From positions 62,001 to 126,000 of the forward strand of contig CAVQVG010000020.1 in the NCBI GenBank assembly GCA_963717125.1: a stretch of 64,000 nt of DNA, read 5' to 3'. Positions 61,657 to 64,000 of the stretch are shown one piece after another. The notes beneath the pieces were generated by a model. The model made no database searches. It was not told where the DNA came from and was given only the letters and a program-made list of their open reading frames with translations. The stretch is from RYN-230 sp963717125. GTDB taxonomy: Bacteria; Actinomycetota; Actinomycetes; Streptosporangiales; Streptosporangiaceae. Both the position numbers and the translations under genes were made by a program. Each line of letters opens with the position of its first letter. The stretch's first letter is position 1.

Positions 61657-64000
61657 CTGATCAGCTTGGCGGCCAGCAGGCAGACGTCGTCGGCCCGCGA
61701 GGCTGAGCCGAGCAGCGCCTCCTGCACCGCGGTGCAGGTCTGCTCCGCGCTGCGGGACGCGGCCGGGCCCATCGCAACCGCCAGCGCGGTGAAGCCCTCG
61801 GTGATGTCCCGCCGCCGGACCTCGATGAGCCCGTCAGTGTAGAGCAGCAGCCCGCTGCCCGGCGCCAGCTGCCGCTGGCCGGTGCTGAAGACTCCCTCAC
61901 CGGGTGTGCCGAGCATGGCGCCGCTGCTCATCTCCAGGTACTCGACCTGGCCCGACGGGTCCGTGTAGACCGGGGCCGGGTGCCCGGCGTTGGCGTAGCT
62001 GAGCTCGCCGGTCGCCAGGTCGAGCACCGCGTAGACCACCGTGGCCATCGCCTCCGGCAGCAGCCGGGCCATCGCCGTGTTGGTGCGGTGCAGCACGTCG
62101 GCCGGCCGCATCGTCTCCACCGCGTAGGCGCGGAGCAGGTTGCGCACCTGGGCCATGATCGACGCCGAGGTGATGCTGTGCCCGACCACATCGCCGACCG
62201 CCAGCCCGACCAGGTTGTCGCCGAGCGGGAACGCGTCGTACCAGTCGCCGCCGACCTCGACCCCGTCGGCGCCCGGGATGTAGCGCACCGCGAGGTCCAG
62301 GCCCGCGATCTCCGGCAGCGTGTCCGGCAGCACCGAGTGCTGCAGCGTCTCCGCCACGGTGTGATCACGGGCGAACGTGTCCGCGTTGGCCAGCCCGATC
62401 GCCATCCGGCGGCCTAGTTCCTCGACCACCGCCACGTCCGCCTCGGTGAACGCGGGCCGGCTGGCGCTGCGGCCGAGGGTCAGCACGCCCATCGCACGCT
62501 GTCCCGTCATCAGGGGCGTGACCAGCGCGTTCTCCGGCTTGAGCCGGGTCCAGACGTCGCGGACCAGCGGGTTGGGCTCGGCCCGATGGGCCAGCTGAGC
62601 GGCCACGTCGCGGAGCAGCGTGCTGGTCCCGGCGGCGTAGGCGGCCTTGATCGTGAGCTGCCCGAAGGTGGGCACCGGCTCGTCCCGGAGATCAACGAAG
62701 GCGATCTTCCCGGCCGGGTCGCGGTGCGCGATCGAGCTGGCCTGCAGCGCGCCGTCCCGGGTCGGCAGGAACACCAGGCAGTAGTCCGCCAGGCTGCGCA
62801 CCATCTGGCAGGACACCTGGTAGAGCAGCTCGTTCCGGTCCCGGGCCGCGGCCACCAGGTCGCCCGCCCGGAGCAGGAAGCTGAGCTGCTCCCTGGCCCG
62901 CTCGGCCTCGGCCAGCGCGGTCCGCTCCCGGGTCAGCAGCGCGGCCCGCTCCTGCTCGGCCCGCTGCCGGGCGGACAGGTTGACCACGTAGGTGACCCAA
63001 CGGAGCGGATCGTGGGAGGCCAGGGCGGCACCGACCAGCACCGGCACCCGGTGCCCGTCCCGGTGCACGTATTCCTTCTCATGCGGCCGGATCGCGCCGG
63101 TACGCCGCAACTGCCGCTGCGCCTCGGCGTCGCTGGCCGCCCAGTCGGCCGGCGTCACGCCCTGGTAGCTGATCCGCCCGGCGTCCATGTCCGCCCGGGT
63201 GTAGCCGATGAGGTCGAGGAACTCGTCGTTCGCGTCGTAGACCTGGTCCTCCCCGACCAGGACCACGCCCAGCACGTTGGCCTCGCGCAGCCGGCCCATC
63301 AGCTCGGCGCCTTCGCGCAAATTGACCTCGACCCGGTGCTGCGACGTCAGGTCACGGAAGATCGCGTAGGCCCGCTGTGGCCGGCCCGCTTCGTCCAGCG
63401 CATCCGGGACGGCGGTGATGCCGAGCCAGCGCAGCTGCGGGTCAGGGGCGGCCGGCACGCCCAGCACCACCTCGCCGACCACCGTGCCGGTGCGCAGCGC
63501 CACCGCGACCGGGAACTGCTCAGCCGCGCAGAGCGTGCCGTCCTCGTGCACCACATCCCAGGCCGGTGGCGGCACCCCGCTGAGCGCCGCGCCGCGGTCC
63601 GGCCCGAGCAGGTCGCGCGCCGCCGGGTTCATGCCGATGACCAGCCCATCGGCGGCGTAGTGCACCACCCCGTGCGGCAGCGTCTCGAACAGCGTGCGGA
63701 ACCGCTCCTGGCTGGCGGCCAGCTCAGCCTCCAGCGCCGCCCGGCCGCGGCGGTCCAGGACGTCCGCGGTGACGTCGGACACGAAGATAAGCAGGCCGGA
63801 CACCGCGCCGTGGTCATCGCGCACCGGCTGGCAGGCGTAGTCGACGAAGACCCGGTCCAGCTCGCCGTCCCGGCGGATCTGCATCTCGAACTCGTGCCCA
63901 CGCCACGACCGGCCGGATGCCAGCAGCTCGCCCAGCTGATCGGAGCGGCCCTGGCCGGACAGCTCGGGCAGCGCCTCCCGGTATGGCTGACCGAGCAGGC
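61653..64000 (-). CDS. PAS-GAF-SpoIIE (PP2C) serine phosphatase, 5' end outside window
   Basis: The frame is open to base 64000, so the start is missing. In order there are at least three PAS-like units (VDYACQPVRDDHGAVSGLLIFVSDV; GVVHYAADGLVIGMNPAARDLLG; DQVYDANDEFLDLIGYTRADMD), a GAF domain (TPLMTGQRAMGVLTLGRSAS) and a C-terminal SpoIIE phosphatase with GVEVGGDWYDAF, GDVVGHSITSA, YANAGHPAPVY and LYTDGLIEVRR. The metal-binding Asp residues are present. It should dephosphorylate an anti-sigma factor antagonist in response to light, redox or ligand signals. No STAS or HATPase partner is in view. Confidence 0.9.
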   Translation of the reverse strand, partial: LLGQPYREALPELSGQGRSDQLGELLASGRSWRGHEFEMQIRRDGELDRVFVDYACQPVRDDHGAVSGLLIFVSDVTADVLDRRGRAALEAELAASQERFRTLFETLPHGVVHYAADGLVIGMNPAARDLLGPDRGAALSGVPPPAWDVVHEDGTLCAAEQFPVAVALRTGTVVGEVVLGVPAAPDPQLRWLGITAVPDALDEAGRPQRAYAIFRDLTSQHRVEVNLREGAELMGRLREANVLGVVLVGEDQVYDANDEFLDLIGYTRADMDAGRISYQGVTPADWAASDAEAQRQLRRTGAIRPHEKEYVHRDGHRVPVLVGAALASHDPLRWVTYVVNLSARQRAEQERAALLTRERTALAEAERAREQLSFLLRAGDLVAAARDRNELLYQVSCQMVRSLADYCLVFLPTRDGALQASSIAHRDPAGKIAFVDLRDEPVPTFGQLTIKAAYAAGTSTLLRDVAAQLAHRAEPNPLVRDVWTRLKPENALVTPLMTGQRAMGVLTLGRSASRPAFTEADVAVVEELGRRMAIGLANADTFARDHTVAETLQHSVLPDTLPEIAGLDLAVRYIPGADGVEVGGDWYDAFPLGDNLVGLAVGDVVGHSITSASIMAQVRNLLRAYAVETMRPADVLHRTNTAMARLLPEAMATVVYAVLDLATGELSYANAGHPAPVYTDPSGQVEYLEMSSGAMLGTPGEGVFSTGQRQLAPGSGLLLYTDGLIEVRRRDITEGFTALAVAMGPAASRSAEQTCTAVQEALLGSASRADDVCLLAAKLIS

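Overview
The window is very G+C-rich, uses GTG and TTG starts freely, packs genes tightly with many ATGA overlaps, and encodes DnaE2, a DUF6504 protein, DrrA-type ABC transporters, WYL and XRE-DUF5753 regulators and an expansin. This points to an actinomycete, probably a filamentous soil form. No rRNA or taxon-specific marker is present, so I do not name a genus. Several conserved genes are broken by single-base shifts, often in short G/C runs. At least some of these look like sequence errors, so the broken genes may be intact in the cell.

Layout. 1-4.7 kb: end of a Bax-inhibitor-like gene, a phospholipase-D-like lipoprotein, an S33 hydrolase and a 14-TM exporter. 4.7-10.6 kb (minus strand): precorrin-8X methylmutase, siroheme/precorrin-2 synthase and two coupled dynamin-like GTPases. 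10.8-12.5 kb: a GT2 glycosyltransferase and a GtrA protein, convergent, with a strong terminator between them. 12.6-18.9 kb: a secreted DUF1906 protein with a seven-blade propeller, then DUF6504-dnaE2 behind a LexA-like palindrome. 19.1-32.3 kb: a rearranged patch. A MerR/ABC-export operon has been separated from a TetR gene that once lay beside it. About 10 kb of other genes (ClC channel, MarR, epoxide hydrolase, WYL regulator, VOC protein, BNR-MoaD pair, TauE) and IS debris lie between them, with duplicated drrA and tetR fragments marking the joins. 32.4-37.2 kb: LacI regulator, expansin, and a secreted phosphodiesterase flanked by pieces of ArsR-type genes. 37.2-48.2 kb: a membrane-anchored binding protein coupled to a P-loop NTPase, glyA, an AlaRS-like paralogue, YidC, and CobQ apparently fused to a serine hydrolase.

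48.2-56.9 kb: an island lies downstream of an intact tRNA-Arg(TCT). Two copies of the tRNA 3' half mark its right end. No integrase is visible. The left part has high G+C and carries GntR, XRE-DUF5753, small coupled genes and an HTH/HAD pair. The right part is much richer in A+T and carries a fused modified-base-reader-like/DUF4263 (Shedu-type) nuclease, an HNH protein and an unrecognised protein with one C-terminal membrane segment. A 150-nt, almost fully self-complementary hairpin lies by the right end. This is the best candidate for a new system: a possible anti-phage module.

57-64 kb: an M29 aminopeptidase, small regulators, an aquaporin, a membrane protein, a CopG-like protein and the 3' part of a PAS-GAF-SpoIIE phosphatase cut by the window end.
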